Assembly (NCBI RefSeq): GCF_016860525.1 | Contig: NZ_BNEA01000010.1 | Coordinates: 62,001 to 126,000, forward strand | Source: Streptomyces rubradiris | GTDB lineage: Bacteria > Actinomycetota > Actinomycetes > Streptomycetales > Streptomycetaceae | Direction of reading: 5' to 3' | Length of the DNA: 64,000 nucleotides | In this document: positions 16,609 through 25,092 of the stretch, one piece after another | How the letters are laid out: each line of letters starts with the position of its first letter | Position numbering within the stretch: position 1 is the stretch's first letter | Notes under the pieces: generated by a model | Told to the model about the DNA's origin: nothing | What the model saw: only the letters and a program-made list of their open reading frames with translations | Databases searched by the model: none | Position numbers and translations under genes: made by a program

Positions 16609-18333
16609 ATGGCCTACACCGGCTACGCTGAGCTCTGGAAGGCGCTGAACCCGCGTCAGCAGTTCTACCTGAAGACCATCTTCGAGGAGGACCAGGCGCG
16701 GGAGGCCGCGCAGCGCGCGGCCGGCGCGGCGGGGAACTACGACCGTCGCCCCGCCGCCGAGTGGCGCACGATCGACGCCTACCACGAACCGGCCGTGCCC
16801 GACCTGGTGGGCCGCACCGCACTCCAGATCCGTTGGCGTGGCGCCGGGCACCACGACCAGGGCACCGGCTCCACCATCAAGGTCCTGGTGTCACACAAGC
16901 TGATCACCCTGGACCACCGGGCCACCCCGTTCGGGCGGATGCACCAGGTCACCATGACCAAACACGGCCGGGCTCTGATGCGGTGGGTGACCAAGCCTCG
17001 CCCCTGCCGGACGAAGGTGCCGCTCAAGGAGCGGGCCGCCGAGGTCCTCGGACAGCTCTACGACGCGTCCAAGAGCCGCACGGGATACCTGGACTGGGCG
17101 CGCTCGCCCACCATCGACAAGGAACTCATCCCGCGCGGGCTGGCCCGCTCGCGCGGTACCTACCTGGGGTTCGAGATCACCGAGGAGGGCGTCACCCACC
17201 TTGCCGAGCATCACGCCGCCTACGCCGCGGCGTATCCGAAGCTGAACCTGCCCGACCCGTCGGGCAGGAAGTGCTGGCCGAAGGAGGCGGACCGGCTGCT
17301 CGACTGGCTGCGGAACGAATGCTGGTCGCTCGCCCACGCATCCGAGAGGGCCGAGAAGAGGGCACAGGAGGAACGCGCCCGGGCCGAAGAGGAGTTCAAG
17401 GAGGAGTTCCACCGACAGGAGGGGGAGCTGGCCCTTGCGATGTACCGGGAGGTCTTCGAGCTCAAGCGGGCCCACGCGAAGGCCCTGGCGGACACCTTCG
17501 ACGGCTACAGGGTGAAGATGCGGATGGTCCTGGCGGAGCGCCTGCCGCAGTACACGGCCGCCACGCTCGCCGCGGTGACCGCGGTTGTCGAGGGCACCGA
17601 CCCGGTGGCAGCGATCCGCAAGCAGACGGCGGCCGCCGTGTCGGAACTGCCGGCGTACACCCCGACGGGCGTCGCTGCGGTCGATGTGGAGGGAGAGCGC
17701 CTGTACGCGGAGTGCCAGCGCAAGCGGCCGCGCCGGGCGGCCACCACCCGCAAGGGCAAGGCAAAGGCCGCCGCCGGGCTCCACACCGAGGCCGTGCCCA
17801 GCCCGGCGCGTGGCACCGCACTCGAACAGCCGTGGGCACTGGCCGTGCACCTGCACCGCGTCCTGCGTAACGGCTACCTCTACCGGCTGCTCAACGCTCC
17901 GCCGGAGGAGGAACAGCCGCGCAGGCGCCGCCCGGCCGGGCTGCTGGACGCCCCCGCGCTGCGGCTGCTCGTCGCCCTTGTAGCCACCGAGAACCCCCGG
18001 CGGGCCCACCACTCCCGCATCCAGGTCGAGCGGTACGGGCAGGCGAGCGAGGGGGAGTTGGCAACGATTCCGCGAGGCTTGTTCTCGTACGAAATCAAGC
18101 AGGTCACCCGCAGCACGAAGGCACCCGGGGTCCTCACCGACCGGGGCCTTGCCGAGTACATGAACCTGGCCCAGTTCGACGCCTACAGCCACTACGGGGA
18201 CAACTGGCCGCTGCTGCATGTCACCCAGGCCGGTCGGGACCATCTCGCCGAGTACCGCGAGGCGTACGCCGAGTTCCACCCCGACGTCGTCCTCCCCCCG
18301 GTGTCGGCCCCGGCCGTCCCGTCCGGCAGCTGA
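16609..18333 (+). CDS. Large hypothetical protein with repeated domain, 574 aa
   Basis: ATG 16609 has a strong GGGAGG six nt upstream; GTG 16576 overlapping the recombinase stop is the alternative. Two similar segments occur, ITEEGVTHLAEHHAAYAAAY (~190) and VTQAGRDHLAEYREAYAEFH (C-terminus), each after a winged-helix-like region, suggesting an internal duplication. A charged coiled coil lies between (~250-300). It is the last gene of the recombinase operon. Function is unknown. Confidence 0.65.
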   Translation: MAYTGYAELWKALNPRQQFYLKTIFEEDQAREAAQRAAGAAGNYDRRPAAEWRTIDAYHEPAVPDLVGRTALQIRWRGAGHHDQGTGSTIKVLVSHKLITLDHRATPFGRMHQVTMTKHGRALMRWVTKPRPCRTKVPLKERAAEVLGQLYDASKSRTGYLDWARSPTIDKELIPRGLARSRGTYLGFEITEEGVTHLAEHHAAYAAAYPKLNLPDPSGRKCWPKEADRLLDWLRNECWSLAHASERAEKRAQEERARAEEEFKEEFHRQEGELALAMYREVFELKRAHAKALADTFDGYRVKMRMVLAERLPQYTAATLAAVTAVVEGTDPVAAIRKQTAAAVSELPAYTPTGVAAVDVEGERLYAECQRKRPRRAATTRKGKAKAAAGLHTEAVPSPARGTALEQPWALAVHLHRVLRNGYLYRLLNAPPEEEQPRRRRPAGLLDAPALRLLVALVATENPRRAHHSRIQVERYGQASEGELATIPRGLFSYEIKQVTRSTKAPGVLTDRGLAEYMNLAQFDAYSHYGDNWPLLHVTQAGRDHLAEYREAYAEFHPDVVLPPVSAPAVPSGS

Positions 18334-18360
18334 CGCTTGCCTGCGGCCACCGGTAGGCCC

Positions 18361-18660
18361 GGGTGACCATCTCCGTGGTCAACACGTCTTCGTTCTCGAT
18401 CGGTCGGCGGCGTCCGCCGGGGGTACGGGGACGGGGCACCACAGCGGACGGCCCCAGACGCCCGTGGGTGCACACCGCCAGCTGCGGATGGGGCACCTCA
18501 GAACAGCTCCCCAGGCCCGCCCGGGTGGTCGCGCCCGGCGCTGGGGATTCCCCCGCCGCTGCTCAGCCAGTGGTCTCCGACATGACGGTCTCCACCACCG
18601 TGTTGGCGACGCTGTCCTGTCTGGCCGGACTGGAAGGTGTCGAGGCCCACTGAGCGCTGT
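18361..18660 (+). other. Degenerate region with partial match to the 13732 gene
   Basis: This 420-nt gap (18334-18757) has no convincing gene. The 27 nt at about 18470-18496 match 13787-13813 at 25 positions (encoding VHTAS-GWG), implying a decayed duplicate of the N-terminus of that gene. Confidence 0.4.
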
Positions 18661-18707
18661 CAGATGATGTTCCATAGGTGGTTGAAGTCACCTACGAGGG
18701 AGCTGCG

Positions 18708-18761
18708 ATGGCCCACTCCGCCACCCGCGCCGGCTGCGTCCCCGACGGAGGCGCCCTGTGA
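18708..18761 (+). CDS. 17-aa leader-type ORF coupled to the next gene
   Basis: ATG 18708 follows GAGGGAGC and the frame ends in a GTGA overlap with the next gene. The peptide (MAHSATRAGCVPDGGAL) is too short to assign. It may only serve to deliver ribosomes to the weakly initiated downstream GTG. Confidence 0.35.
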   Translation: MAHSATRAGCVPDGGAL

Positions 18762-19186
18762 GCGGCGTGCCCCGGGAGGAGAGCCATCCGTACTTCGCCT
18801 GCCCGTCGTGCGGGATCGTCGGTGAGCCGGACTCCGTCGAGTACGCCCTCAGCCCGGACAGGGAACACGTCGACTGGACCGTGGCCATGAAGGTGAGCTG
18901 CGGCTCCTGCCGCAGCTACGCCGAGATCACCCAGACCGACGCTGTGGTCCGCGACTCGGAGCACCGCTGCTTGCGCTGCGGCCACGCCACCGCTTGCCCC
19001 GCCCGCGCGGATCGGGTCAGGTGCTGGAGCTGCGGCCTCAACCAGCCCGGCCCCGCCTCCGCCGGCGCCCGCGCCGAATACCTGCACGACGTCGAGCGCG
19101 CTGCCGACCAGTGGGCAGCCGCCCGGGTACGGGTCGCCAAAGACGACGCCCGCGAGCGCGGCGCCCTGCCCTGGTGGACCTCATGA
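18758..19186 (+). CDS. Zinc-ribbon protein, 142 aa
   Basis: Four CxxC pairs are visible (CPSC, CGSC, CLRC, CWSC), enough for two zinc ribbons in the first 90 residues. A helical C-terminus with RALPWW-type ending follows. The GTG start overlaps the 17-aa leader frame. Nucleic-acid binding is likely but not proven. Confidence 0.65.
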   Translation: MSGVPREESHPYFACPSCGIVGEPDSVEYALSPDREHVDWTVAMKVSCGSCRSYAEITQTDAVVRDSEHRCLRCGHATACPARADRVRCWSCGLNQPGPASAGARAEYLHDVERAADQWAAARVRVAKDDARERGALPWWTS

Positions 19187-19293
19187 GCGCACCCACGGCC
19201 GCGATTATCTAGGGGGTGAGGCGTCTTCGCCCAGGTCAGACCGCTGATCGGCAGTGCAGGCATGTAAGGCAAGTAGGACTTGGCATGTCCTCG

Positions 19294-19319
19294 GGAGGTG
19301 TTTCGATCGAAACACCTCC
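19294..19319. terminator. 26-bp perfect palindrome between convergent genes
   Basis: GGAGGTGTTTCGA (19294-19306) is followed without a gap by its reverse complement. It lies between convergent genes ending at 19186 and 19325. It could act as a bidirectional terminator or as a protein-binding site. There is no separate loop or U-run. Confidence 0.5.
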
Positions 19320-19324
19320 TGCAC

Positions 19325-19849
19325 TCACGTTCGGAGCAGGTCCTCTGCCAGTGAGTACACCGCCAGGCGTTGCGCCGTGTCGGGCGTGATGTACCCCAAC
19401 TCCATGAACTCGCGCTGCTCCACGCCTACCTGGGCGCCGACCGGAATCGGGATCTCGTCTGCGTGAGCCGGGAGGGCGGTGGGTCCCCGCTCGGCGAGCG
19501 TGCGTACAGCGAGGGCAACGGCATCAGCGGGCGGAACGATTGCTCCGGTGATAAGGGGCAGGCGTTCTTTCGGCTCGTCGTCTTCATCATCCAAGGGCGC
19601 GATGCTGTACGACCAGCCGGCCATCTGGTTCCACACCAGCGTCCAGATCCCACCCGCGACATCGACGAAGGCTTCCAGCAGCATGATTTCTTCGCCGTCC
19701 GGGCCGGTCCCGGCGAGACTGTCGTCCCACTCGGCTGAACCCGCATGGGGGCCAAGGGCTGCGACGACGGCCCTCAGGTATGCGGAGTGCGCCCGCTTCG
19801 GCGCGTCGGGGGAAAGGGCACACGGCCACGCAAGACTCATGTGGGCCAT
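19325..19849 (-). CDS. Hypothetical protein, 174 aa (DUF6292-like?)
   Basis: The layout HSAYLRAVVAALGPHAG… LLEAFVDVAGGIWTLVWNQ MAGWSYS… resembles, from memory, actinobacterial DUF6292-type proteins: a short helix, a beta-sheet and a C-terminal helix. I could not verify this. It is single, convergent with the zinc-ribbon gene, with inverted repeats upstream that may be its operator. Confidence 0.6.
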   Translation of the reverse strand: MAHMSLAWPCALSPDAPKRAHSAYLRAVVAALGPHAGSAEWDDSLAGTGPDGEEIMLLEAFVDVAGGIWTLVWNQMAGWSYSIAPLDDEDDEPKERLPLITGAIVPPADAVALAVRTLAERGPTALPAHADEIPIPVGAQVGVEQREFMELGYITPDTAQRLAVYSLAEDLLRT

Positions 19850-19916
19850 GATCGGGCAGTTGGGGTCGGTGTGTACGTCACGAACACACCGACATGCCTA
19901 ACAACCCCCGGATACC

Positions 19917-19952
19917 TGTGAGGCACGTTCCTGAACAGGTACTTGCCTCACA
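19917..19952. promoter_or_regulatory. 9-bp inverted repeat upstream of divergent genes
   Basis: TGTGAGGCA (19917-19925) and TGCCTCACA (19944-19952) flank 18 nt. The element sits in the divergent region between the gene starting at 19849 and the small frame starting at 19952. An operator is the simplest reading. Confidence 0.45.
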
Positions 19953-20113
19953 TGCCTGACGCTCGTTTCTCACCCGAGATAACGTCGGCGGAGGCCCACC
20001 GGCTCGTCGAGGCACACGTGCCCGATGCCCACCTGCGCAGCCCCGGCGGGATCGCCCTGCCGGACGGCAAGGGCAAGGTCGCCATCCAGTACGGCAGAGG
20101 TAGGAAGCCGTGA
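19952..20113 (+). CDS. Small protein, 53 aa
   Basis: The frame begins at the ATG inside the right arm of the inverted repeat and encodes MPDARFSPEITSAEAHRLVE… ending in GRGRKP. No ribosome site precedes it, so it would be leaderless. Composition looks coding, but this is only a candidate. Confidence 0.4.
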   Translation: MPDARFSPEITSAEAHRLVEAHVPDAHLRSPGGIALPDGKGKVAIQYGRGRKP

Positions 20114-20213
20114 GGAAGGGCGCTGGAGCCTGCGTAGCACGGATGTGCGTCAGGGCCTCGTCGTCGGGGCCGCCGCCGCAAGGCTGGTGATGATGCCGAG
20201 TGACGTCACGCCG

Positions 20214-20720
20214 TCAGCCCCAGACTTCCAGGGCTTTGTTGTTCAGGTTGACGTGCCGAGTCGCCGGCGGGTAGCTGCCCGGGGCTTCCAGCCCGAGGGC
20301 CCACACGGTGACGGCGTGTTCGAAGCCCGTGCGGTGGCGGTGGTATTCCGCGGCGGCGCCCTTCACGAAGCGGCGCACGGCCGGGCTGTAGGGAGAGCGG
20401 CTGTCCTCGGTGCTGGTGAGCGTGGTGCTGGGGTCGACGTAGCGGACGTTTTTCAGCCGGGGGTCCTGGAGCAGCTCGGTGAGCGCCTGGTGCCAGGCGG
20501 TCAACTTCTTGGCCCGCTCGCGCATCGCGCTGCCCGGGTCCGCCTGCGCCTCCGGAGTGTCGAGCAGGGTCTCCAGCTCGAAGTAGGAGGCCAGGCCGAG
20601 GGGGGCGAGCTTGTCGTCGTACTCGTAGATGGCGTCGATCTCGGGGCGGGTGAACGCCCGCACGTTGTACTGGCACAGGCTCAACGCGTTCGCCAGCGAG
20701 TCACGGAAGTAGTCGTCCAT
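20214..20720 (-). CDS. Hypothetical protein coupled to the primase, 168 aa
   Basis: ATG 20720 shares one base with the PrimPol stop (TGATG). The product (MDDYFRDSLANALSLCQYNV…) is helical throughout, with Tyr/Asp-rich EIDAIYEYDDKLAPLG. Tight coupling makes it a likely partner or accessory of the primase-polymerase. Confidence 0.65.
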   Translation of the reverse strand: MDDYFRDSLANALSLCQYNVRAFTRPEIDAIYEYDDKLAPLGLASYFELETLLDTPEAQADPGSAMRERAKKLTAWHQALTELLQDPRLKNVRYVDPSTTLTSTEDSRSPYSPAVRRFVKGAAAEYHRHRTGFEHAVTVWALGLEAPGSYPPATRHVNLNNKALEVWG

Positions 20721-21448
20721 CAGGCCCCCCTCGGGTGAAGCCGGTCGGCGATCCAGTTTGGCAGGGGAGCCACAGGGGAGTCGTGGACGATCGTGTAGGG
20801 CAGGCCGCCCACAAGGGAGCCGGGCCCGACGAGGTACCCGCCGCTGCGGCGGCCGGGCCCGCGGACGTCGATCCCCGGGCCGAGGGCGGTCCGGCCGCCG
20901 GAGCTGCTGCCGATGGTGCAGTCCGCCGACACCCGGAAGTACAGGTGCCGGCCACCGGACGGGGTCGCCACGGTCAACGTGTCGGGCCACGGCTTACCGA
21001 GGCGCGCGGCCAGTCCGGCGAGCACGGCCTGGCCGTCGTCGTCGTGGACATCCAGGTCCAGGGCGACGACGCCGGAGGCCCGGCAGGAGATGCCGACGTT
21101 GCGGCCGTCGGCGAGCAGCTCGGGCAGCACCGCCTCGTCGCGGGTCGCCAGCCGCTGCCAGCCAGGGGAGGGCACCCGGCCACCGACGGGGAGCGGGAAG
21201 ACCGCCAGGCCGCGCCGGACAGCGGTCTGTGCGTCGGCGAGCCGCCCGGGGCATTCGGCGGCCCAGTGCCAGAGCTGGGCGGGGCTGCGCCGGTGTTCGG
21301 GGCACCCGTCGCGCTCGGTGCCCCCGGCAACGCCTCCGCACCGGGTCTTGGGGCACGTGCAGCTCCGGAAGGACCCGCCGAGCATCGTCGTGCCGTGGCG
21401 GGCGTAGCCGCTCGCCGCGATGACGGCTTGGACGTCGCGCGTGCTCAT
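20720..21448 (-). CDS. Stand-alone primase-polymerase (PrimPol)
   Basis: The protein has 242 residues. A Cys/His segment at 29-51 (CTCPKTRC…CPEH) precedes the bifunctional primase/polymerase domain. GLAVFPLPVGG, the metal site D131-x-D133 (VVALDLDVHDDDG) and the catalytic His region TPSGGRHLYF (H168) are present, followed by IDVRGPGRRSGGYLVGPGS. These match the family that synthesises primers from NTPs or dNTPs. No helicase domain is fused, unlike RepS-type proteins. It may prime plasmid replication or lagging-strand synthesis after conjugal transfer. Confidence 0.85.
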   Translation of the reverse strand: MSTRDVQAVIAASGYARHGTTMLGGSFRSCTCPKTRCGGVAGGTERDGCPEHRRSPAQLWHWAAECPGRLADAQTAVRRGLAVFPLPVGGRVPSPGWQRLATRDEAVLPELLADGRNVGISCRASGVVALDLDVHDDDGQAVLAGLAARLGKPWPDTLTVATPSGGRHLYFRVSADCTIGSSSGGRTALGPGIDVRGPGRRSGGYLVGPGSLVGGLPYTIVHDSPVAPLPNWIADRLHPRGA

Positions 21449-21879
21449 GCCGCCTCGCTGTCCTCGTCGTCGTAGCAGGTGCACTCCGCGTACGGGTCGC
21501 CGTCGGCGCCGCAGTCGTAGCAGTCGCCGTCCTCGTCGTAGTCGTCGTTCTCGTCGGGGTCGGTGTACTCGCCGTGCCGCCAGCCGGTGCAGCCGACCGA
21601 GCAGCCGCAGCCCTTGGCGCACTCGGGGCAGACCATGTTGTTCGTCCAGCCGCACGTCGTGCACATGATCTGGTTGGCCGGGTCGTTCTGTTCCTGGCGG
21701 AGGTAGTCGACGGCTTCCTTGTACGTGTTGATGTCGACGTACGTCTCCAGGTACTCGTACAGCGTTTCCCGCTCGTCGGCGTCGGGGTGGTCCAGGAGCG
21801 CGATGGCGTCGGCGTGCTTGATGCCCAGCTCGGCCTTGAGCTCGGCCAGGGCCTTCTTCCGCGCGTGGTTCTTCGGCAT
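21445..21879 (-). CDS. Zinc-ribbon protein upstream of the primase
   Basis: The start MPKNHARKKALAELKAELG… gives 144 residues. A basic helix is followed by an acidic helical part and then CTTCGW…CPEC, GCGCSVGC and CYDCGAD clusters that fit two zinc sites. It overlaps the PrimPol start by 4 nt. In a primase operon a nucleic-acid-binding accessory role is reasonable. Confidence 0.65.
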   Translation of the reverse strand: MPKNHARKKALAELKAELGIKHADAIALLDHPDADERETLYEYLETYVDINTYKEAVDYLRQEQNDPANQIMCTTCGWTNNMVCPECAKGCGCSVGCTGWRHGEYTDPDENDDYDEDGDCYDCGADGDPYAECTCYDDEDSEAA

Positions 21880-22084
21880 CTCAAGCTCTCGTTTCCGCGG
21901 CTGCGGTGATCCCAGACTCACCGGCCGCCAAGAGCGAGGCCAGCAAGGTGATGTGCGAGGAGGGTGGCTCGGCGCGGAGCACCTGCGGTGTTGCTCGTCC
22001 GGTCTGGGCCAGACGAACCGGGCCGTGAGCCGGGCCCACGGGCATACGCCCGCAGACCCACTGTAGCGAACCGGGGTGGTGCTG

Positions 22085-22567
22085 TCAGTGAGACCGGCTG
22101 ACGAAAGCCTCACCGGCCCTGCGCAGCGCGGTGTGGGCCCCCCGGCTGCGCTCCCGCCCCTCGTCCAGCGCCTGCTCGACCTCGGGAGCGAACCGCCCGT
22201 TCTGCGGGCTGCCGAGCACGATCGCGCTCAGCTCCAGCGCGCTCCAGGCGGCCTCCTCGGAGGTGGCCCTCACCACCGGGTCGGAGGTGATGAGCACCAG
22301 CCGGTCACGCGCCCGGGTGACATCGCTGCGGGCCCGGTAGAAGCTCGCCCGTTCGACCGGATTCCCCTCCCCCGCCCGCAGAGAGTCCACCTGGAGCCAG
22401 AAAAGCTCCCGGTAGGCCAGGACCGCGTCGAGCAGGGCGGCGACCCGGTCCGCCACGATCTGCCGGTGCTGTTCGTTCCGGGTCCACCGCTCAGTCCAGC
22501 GCTGCGTCAGGCTGGCGAGCAGGACACCGGCGAGGGTGCCGACGACCGCGATCAGGTTCCCCCACAT
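22085..22567 (-). CDS. Membrane-anchored hypothetical protein, 160 aa
   Basis: MWGNLIAVVGTLAGVLLASL is a single N-terminal transmembrane helix. The rest is cytoplasmic, helical and Arg-rich (RQIVADRVAALLDAVLAYRE). A GGGGG precedes the start. The 205 nt between this gene and the zinc-ribbon start hold no gene. I know similar small proteins on Streptomyces plasmids but not their job. Confidence 0.65.
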   Translation of the reverse strand: MWGNLIAVVGTLAGVLLASLTQRWTERWTRNEQHRQIVADRVAALLDAVLAYRELFWLQVDSLRAGEGNPVERASFYRARSDVTRARDRLVLITSDPVVRATSEEAAWSALELSAIVLGSPQNGRFAPEVEQALDEGRERSRGAHTALRRAGEAFVSRSH

Positions 22568-22651
22568 GAGACCCCCTAGGCCCTGGCGTTGAGCACTCGG
22601 TCGGAGTGGATGCGGCGGGCCTTGCACGTGCTGTGCCGCAGGTACAGCCGG

Positions 22652-23158
22652 TCAGTCACGGCCGCCGTCCTCGGTGCCGAGTGGGGTGACCGTGCCGTCG
22701 ACCAGCCGCTTGGAGGCGTCCATCGCGTGGCCGGTGCAGGCCAGGAAGGAGCCGCCGTCCGCGTCGGCCACCCGGTGGGTCAGCGGCTCACCGCAGGGGG
22801 AGGCGAGACGGTCGTACCCCCACCTCCGAGTGCAGGCCGGGGCGGTGCACCAGGCGCGGCCGCCGGTCCCGGTGAGCGTGTTGCCGTGGTCGGGGCACAC
22901 TCCCCAGGGCACGGCGCACACGCGTCCGTCGCGCACGGCACGGACGCGGGCGAGGTCGCCGGCCGTCTCGTCCAGGTCCTGCCGGACGGTGCGCACCGCC
23001 CCGGCGGCGTCCTCCAGCCGGAAGCGGGTACGGCGGACGTCCTCGCTGGCGGATGCCCCCAGCCGTTCGCTGATGTCGAGGATGCGGCGCTGGAGGGCGT
23101 CGGCCTCGGTCATGAGGGCGCGTAGCTCGGCGGGGGTGGGTTCCTGGTCGTCTGACAT
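22652..23158 (-). CDS. Hypothetical protein with Cys/His C-terminus, 168 aa
   Basis: The ATG behind GAGAGGA was chosen over an in-frame GTG at 23290. The N-terminal half is a helical hairpin (ALMTEADALQRRILDISERL…). The C-terminal half holds CAVPWGVCPDHGNT, WCTAPACTRRWGY and CGEP/CTGH, likely zinc-binding. The 155 nt to the next gene show nothing else. Confidence 0.6.
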   Translation of the reverse strand: MSDDQEPTPAELRALMTEADALQRRILDISERLGASASEDVRRTRFRLEDAAGAVRTVRQDLDETAGDLARVRAVRDGRVCAVPWGVCPDHGNTLTGTGGRAWCTAPACTRRWGYDRLASPCGEPLTHRVADADGGSFLACTGHAMDASKRLVDGTVTPLGTEDGGRD

Positions 23159-23313
23159 GGGGTTCCTCTCGCGCAGGGAGTCGAGGCAGACCACCGAGAC
23201 GCTCCGGGCCCCGGCGGCGAAGACGTTCTTGCCCGCGGCACCGGGGCCGACGGCGGCCACGAGCGTGCCGGGCCCGTTCGAGCGCAGCACAGCGGTGCCG
23301 GCCGCCGGTGCCG

Positions 23314-25020
23314 TCAGGTGGTGCGGCGTGAGCCGCGGCCGCCGGGTGTGGTGGCGGCTTCGGTGATGTCCCAGCCGTCCTCAACGACGCGCTTACGGAG
23401 CGTGGGGTAGGAGACGACGCAGTTGGGGTGTCGGCTGAGCTGGTTGAGGGTGTAGCGGCCGTCGAACACTTCGTAGGTGGTCGAGGCGGGACCGCGCCGC
23501 CCGGTGCCCGCAGCCCTCCGGGGGGCGGCCGGTGCCGGTGGCGTCTTCGGCGCGCGCTTGCGCGGCTTGGGCTGCGGGGCAGGGTCTTGCCGGTACTGGG
23601 CCAGCAATTTCCCGCGTTCCATGGGGCGCAGGGGGAACGCGTCGATGCAGCGCTCGGCGGCCGCGTGCACGGCGTCGCGCCACAGCGCGCGGCCCTGGTC
23701 GGGGTCCTGGGCGTGGACGCGGACTGCTTCCTCCCAGTCGCGGTCCAGGTCGTGCAGGAGCATCCGGGGGGCGACCTGGGCGGAGGGGCGGCCGGAGATT
23801 TTCACGGCGTGCTGGCGCAAGTTGCTGCCGATGACGTCGGCGTAGCGGGACATGGTGGCCAGCTGCTCGCGGGCGGCCGGGTCGGCGAGCTGCCCGGTGG
23901 TACCCAGAGGCGTCACGGTGACAGTGATGTCGCTGATCGCCGACTGGTGCTGGTTGCTGTAGAGGGTGGTGCCCAGCACCGCGTGGAGGGACAGACCGGG
24001 GGCGAGGGTGCCGCGTTCGGCGGCGGCCACGGCGTGCTGGACGACGGCGCTGTGCTCGCGGGTGCTGCTGAGGAGGACAGCCCCACGCCAGGGCTGCGGC
24101 CAGCTCTGGTCGTCGAGGACCGGCAGGGGGATGGGGGTGCCGGCCTTGCTCGTGGCCCAGGCGGTCATCGGGTCCAGACGGCTGGAGTGCTGCCACAGGT
24201 CGGGCAGGCGGTCACCGTCGTGGTGGGCGACGGCGTCCACGGTGCCATCGTCGGTGGCGTGCAGCCGGATGCGGCGGGTGGGCCAGGTCAGCAGGTCGAG
24301 ACGGCCGGTGGGAGTGCGCGAGCGCATGGGCGCGGGCGGGGTGTCCCGCTCCCACACCGGGGCGTCGCCGTCCGCGCGGGGCTGGGGCGGCAGGTTGAGC
24401 AGCAGGTCGTCTTTCAGGGTGCCGCCGAGCACGGTCAGGTGGCAGTGCGTGGCGGAGGCGGCAGGCCCGATCTGGGCGCCGTAGACCTTGCCGCCCTTGG
24501 TGGCGGGGTCGCCCGGCGCGGCCCGCTTGATCCCGGCGACGTCGTAGGCGAGCAGGTGCAGCAGGAGCTGCGCGGCGCGGGCGGCGGGGTACGGGGGGAG
24601 CGGCTGGTACAGCTCGTGGCTGAACCAGGCGGCCGCGGCGCCGCCAAGGGTGCCGGGATGCAGGGCCTCGGGGCCGCGGGCGTACTCGGTCAGGGCGCCG
24701 CACTGGAGGGCGGGGTGCTCCGGGTGGAAGAGGTCAAGGTGGTCGGCCCACCGGTCCAGGTAGGCGGTCACCGCAGCGGCGTCCAGGGTCTCGGCCTTCC
24801 ACGCGGCGTCCCACTCGGCGGCGTCGCGCGGTCCGGCGGCCGCGTCGTACACGGCGGCCAGCAGACGGAACAGGGCCACGCCCTCGGCCCGGTCGGCGGG
24901 CAGGCGCAGGCGGTGGGCGCGCAGCAGGGCCTCGGTCAGGCCGACGTCGCGTGCAGCGGCGGCGTCCAGGTCCCAGACGGGGATCCAGGGCTCGGTGGTG
25001 AGGAGGAACGGGGCAGGCAC
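23314..25020 (-). CDS. cse1: Orphan Cascade large subunit Cse1/CasA (Cas8e) with C-terminal HTH
   Basis: In type I-E CRISPR systems Cse1 recognises the PAM and recruits Cas3. This 568-residue protein shows the family signature: LLTTEPWIPV (6-15), EALLRAHRLRL…LFRLLAAVYDA, LFHPEHPALQCG (~97), GKVYGAQIGPAASATHCHL (~177) and GGTLKDDLLLNLP (~199). The Cse1 core ends near 477. A Pro/Lys/Arg linker (478-512) then joins a helix-turn-helix (515-560: YTLNQLSRHPNCVVSYPTLR…GWD). No cas3, cse2, cas5, cas6, cas7, cas1/2 or repeat array is in the window. It probably follows the gene at 25093 in one operon. Confidence 0.85.
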   Translation of the reverse strand: MPAPFLLTTEPWIPVWDLDAAAARDVGLTEALLRAHRLRLPADRAEGVALFRLLAAVYDAAAGPRDAAEWDAAWKAETLDAAAVTAYLDRWADHLDLFHPEHPALQCGALTEYARGPEALHPGTLGGAAAAWFSHELYQPLPPYPAARAAQLLLHLLAYDVAGIKRAAPGDPATKGGKVYGAQIGPAASATHCHLTVLGGTLKDDLLLNLPPQPRADGDAPVWERDTPPAPMRSRTPTGRLDLLTWPTRRIRLHATDDGTVDAVAHHDGDRLPDLWQHSSRLDPMTAWATSKAGTPIPLPVLDDQSWPQPWRGAVLLSSTREHSAVVQHAVAAAERGTLAPGLSLHAVLGTTLYSNQHQSAISDITVTVTPLGTTGQLADPAAREQLATMSRYADVIGSNLRQHAVKISGRPSAQVAPRMLLHDLDRDWEEAVRVHAQDPDQGRALWRDAVHAAAERCIDAFPLRPMERGKLLAQYRQDPAPQPKPRKRAPKTPPAPAAPRRAAGTGRRGPASTTYEVFDGRYTLNQLSRHPNCVVSYPTLRKRVVEDGWDITEAATTPGGRGSRRTT

Positions 25021-25049
25021 GGCGGGGCTCCCTCGCGGACGTGAAGGGG

Positions 25050-25070
25050 GGCCGCCCGGTGGGCGGCCCA
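25050..25070. promoter_or_regulatory. 9-bp-stem hairpin between the cse1-like gene and its upstream neighbour
   Basis: GGGCCGCCC (25050-25058) pairs with 25062-25070 around a 3-nt loop. It lies about 30 nt upstream of the cse1-like start on the minus strand, inside the 72-nt intergenic gap. It may attenuate or separate expression of the two genes. Confidence 0.45.
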
Positions 25071-25092
25071 GGGCGAAAGGGGAAGGCGGCGG

